A stretch of DNA of 64,000 nucleotides from assembly GCA_025454955.1 (NCBI GenBank), contig JALONL010000002.1, positions 1-64,000 on the forward strand, in the 5' to 3' direction. The notes beneath the pieces were generated by a model that did not search any database, was not told where the DNA came from, and saw nothing but the letters and a program-made list of their open reading frames with translations. Both the position numbers and the translations under genes were made by a program. Positions 63,230 through 64,000 of this stretch are shown piece after piece. The number at the start of each line of letters is the position of its first letter. The stretch's first letter is position 1. This stretch comes from Bacteroidia bacterium (lineage in GTDB: Bacteria; Bacteroidota; Bacteroidia; Palsa-965).

Positions 63230-63985
63230 ATGAAAAAAGCTTTACTTCTTTTCGCTGTTGCAGTTCTCAGCATTCCTGCTGCTGCCCAGAGCATCCGTGT
63301 GGAAAATCAGGAATCAGGTGGCACTGTAGCCAACGGTTCTACCATTACATATTGGATTCCTGCACTCAATGGTTCAGGCCCGTGGCTGGATGTGCGTCAC
63401 TTCACTGTGAGCAACATTTCCAACATGACCAAAACCTTCAAGGTGCGTAAAATGAATATTACGCTGGCCAATGTGGCGGCTCAAACCACATTCTGCACCG
63501 ACATGAACTGCTATGGCCCGGGTCAGATGTTGTCTTACAACATTCCCATGAACAGCAATGCTTCATTCGATCTTTCGCTCGATTACAACACCGGCAGTGT
63601 AACCGGCGTTACCCGCGTAAGCTACACCATTTACGACATCAACAACGTAAATGACTCACTCATGCTTACCCTCGAGTACAACGTGGCAAACGGCCCTGCC
63701 AGCGTGGCCAACAATACATTGGTTAAGCCCTCTGTATCAAACCCGCAACCCAACCCGGCCAGCGAAATGTTTGCCATTAACTACAAAATGGGCAGCACAC
63801 CTCCTGCCGATGCAAAACTGGTTGTATACAACATGCTTGGCGCAGTAGTACTCGAAAGCGAAATCACCTCGGCCGAAGGAACCATCCGTATGGATGTATC
63901 CACACTTCCCACCGGTGTGTATTTCTGCACACTCACCAACAACGGCCGCCAGCTTGCCACCAAGCGATTGGCAGTAACTCACTGA
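63230..63985 (+). CDS. small secreted protein with T9SS sorting domain
   Basis: A 251-residue exported protein with signal peptide (KKALLLFAVAVLSIPAAAQ). A beta-sandwich domain of about 150 residues follows, with DVRHFTVSNISNMTKTFKVR and a single pair of close cysteines in FCTDMNCYGPG. The end is the type A sorting domain: NPQPNPASEMFAINYKMGST, VVYNMLGAVVLES and LPTGVYFCTLTNNGRQLATK. The frame opens at 63077, but the ATG at 63230 begins the signal peptide. It is divergent from the Omp28-T9SS gene. Confidence 0.9.
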   Translation: MKKALLLFAVAVLSIPAAAQSIRVENQESGGTVANGSTITYWIPALNGSGPWLDVRHFTVSNISNMTKTFKVRKMNITLANVAAQTTFCTDMNCYGPGQMLSYNIPMNSNASFDLSLDYNTGSVTGVTRVSYTIYDINNVNDSLMLTLEYNVANGPASVANNTLVKPSVSNPQPNPASEMFAINYKMGSTPPADAKLVVYNMLGAVVLESEITSAEGTIRMDVSTLPTGVYFCTLTNNGRQLATKRLAVTH

Positions 63986-64000
63986 TAAATTTCAATACTA

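Overview
The window looks like a chromosomal segment of a Bacteroidota bacterium. It encodes SprA, the outer-membrane translocon of the type IX secretion system (T9SS), and several secreted proteins that end in T9SS sorting domains or gliding-motility-type C-terminal domains. It also has Omp28-type proteins, a DUF6029 barrel and LytTR signalling. Many starts are preceded by the phylum's -7 promoter box TAnnTTTG. The lower rank cannot be fixed from the sequence alone. I found no rRNA, tRNA or CRISPR array.

Layout. 1-6.9 kb: a repeat-rich edge, then cysC, small metabolic and regulatory genes, a GlxA-type regulator, a deoC-aldehyde dehydrogenase pair and a tandem GNAT protein. 7.1-13.4 kb: an accessory island with an AAA+ ATPase, a DUF4157 toxin-like protein of about 1,100 residues with an AT-rich exchangeable C-terminal tip, a putative immunity gene 1 nt downstream, a decayed gene remnant and a further orphan gene. 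This resembles an extracellular contractile injection system (eCIS) effector module without any structural genes nearby. 13.5-25.3 kb: elaA-vanZ-gcvH, then sprA-ruvA-maeB, all on the minus strand and separated by a REP-like repeat array. 25.8-33.2 kb: a sirtuin without zinc cysteines, a minus-strand operon (RND transporter, rfbA, sugar epimerase, polyprenyl synthase) and a chromate-family transporter.

33.2-41.4 kb: a 91-bp tandem repeat, a collagen-like surface protein, a large SprB-repeat/PKD adhesin and an SBBP beta-propeller protein. 41.6-47.1 kb: two small coupled genes and a LytS/LytR-type two-component pair. The kinase is cut by a 1,885-bp IS1595-family element with 27-bp terminal repeats, an 8-bp target duplication and two passenger genes. 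The right end of the element supplies both a promoter-like box and an in-frame ATG toward the response regulator.

47.4-64 kb: more T9SS cargo, a stand-alone TonB-C-like protein, mdh, a retropepsin-like protein with a histone-like tail, queG, ubiX, a PorT-like barrel, and a group of exported CxxC proteins (Omp28 lipoprotein, DUF6029 barrel, TlpA-like thioredoxin, Omp28-T9SS protein). sprA is the export channel that the many sorting-domain proteins here would use. The accessory island and the IS element are the parts that most depart from housekeeping content.
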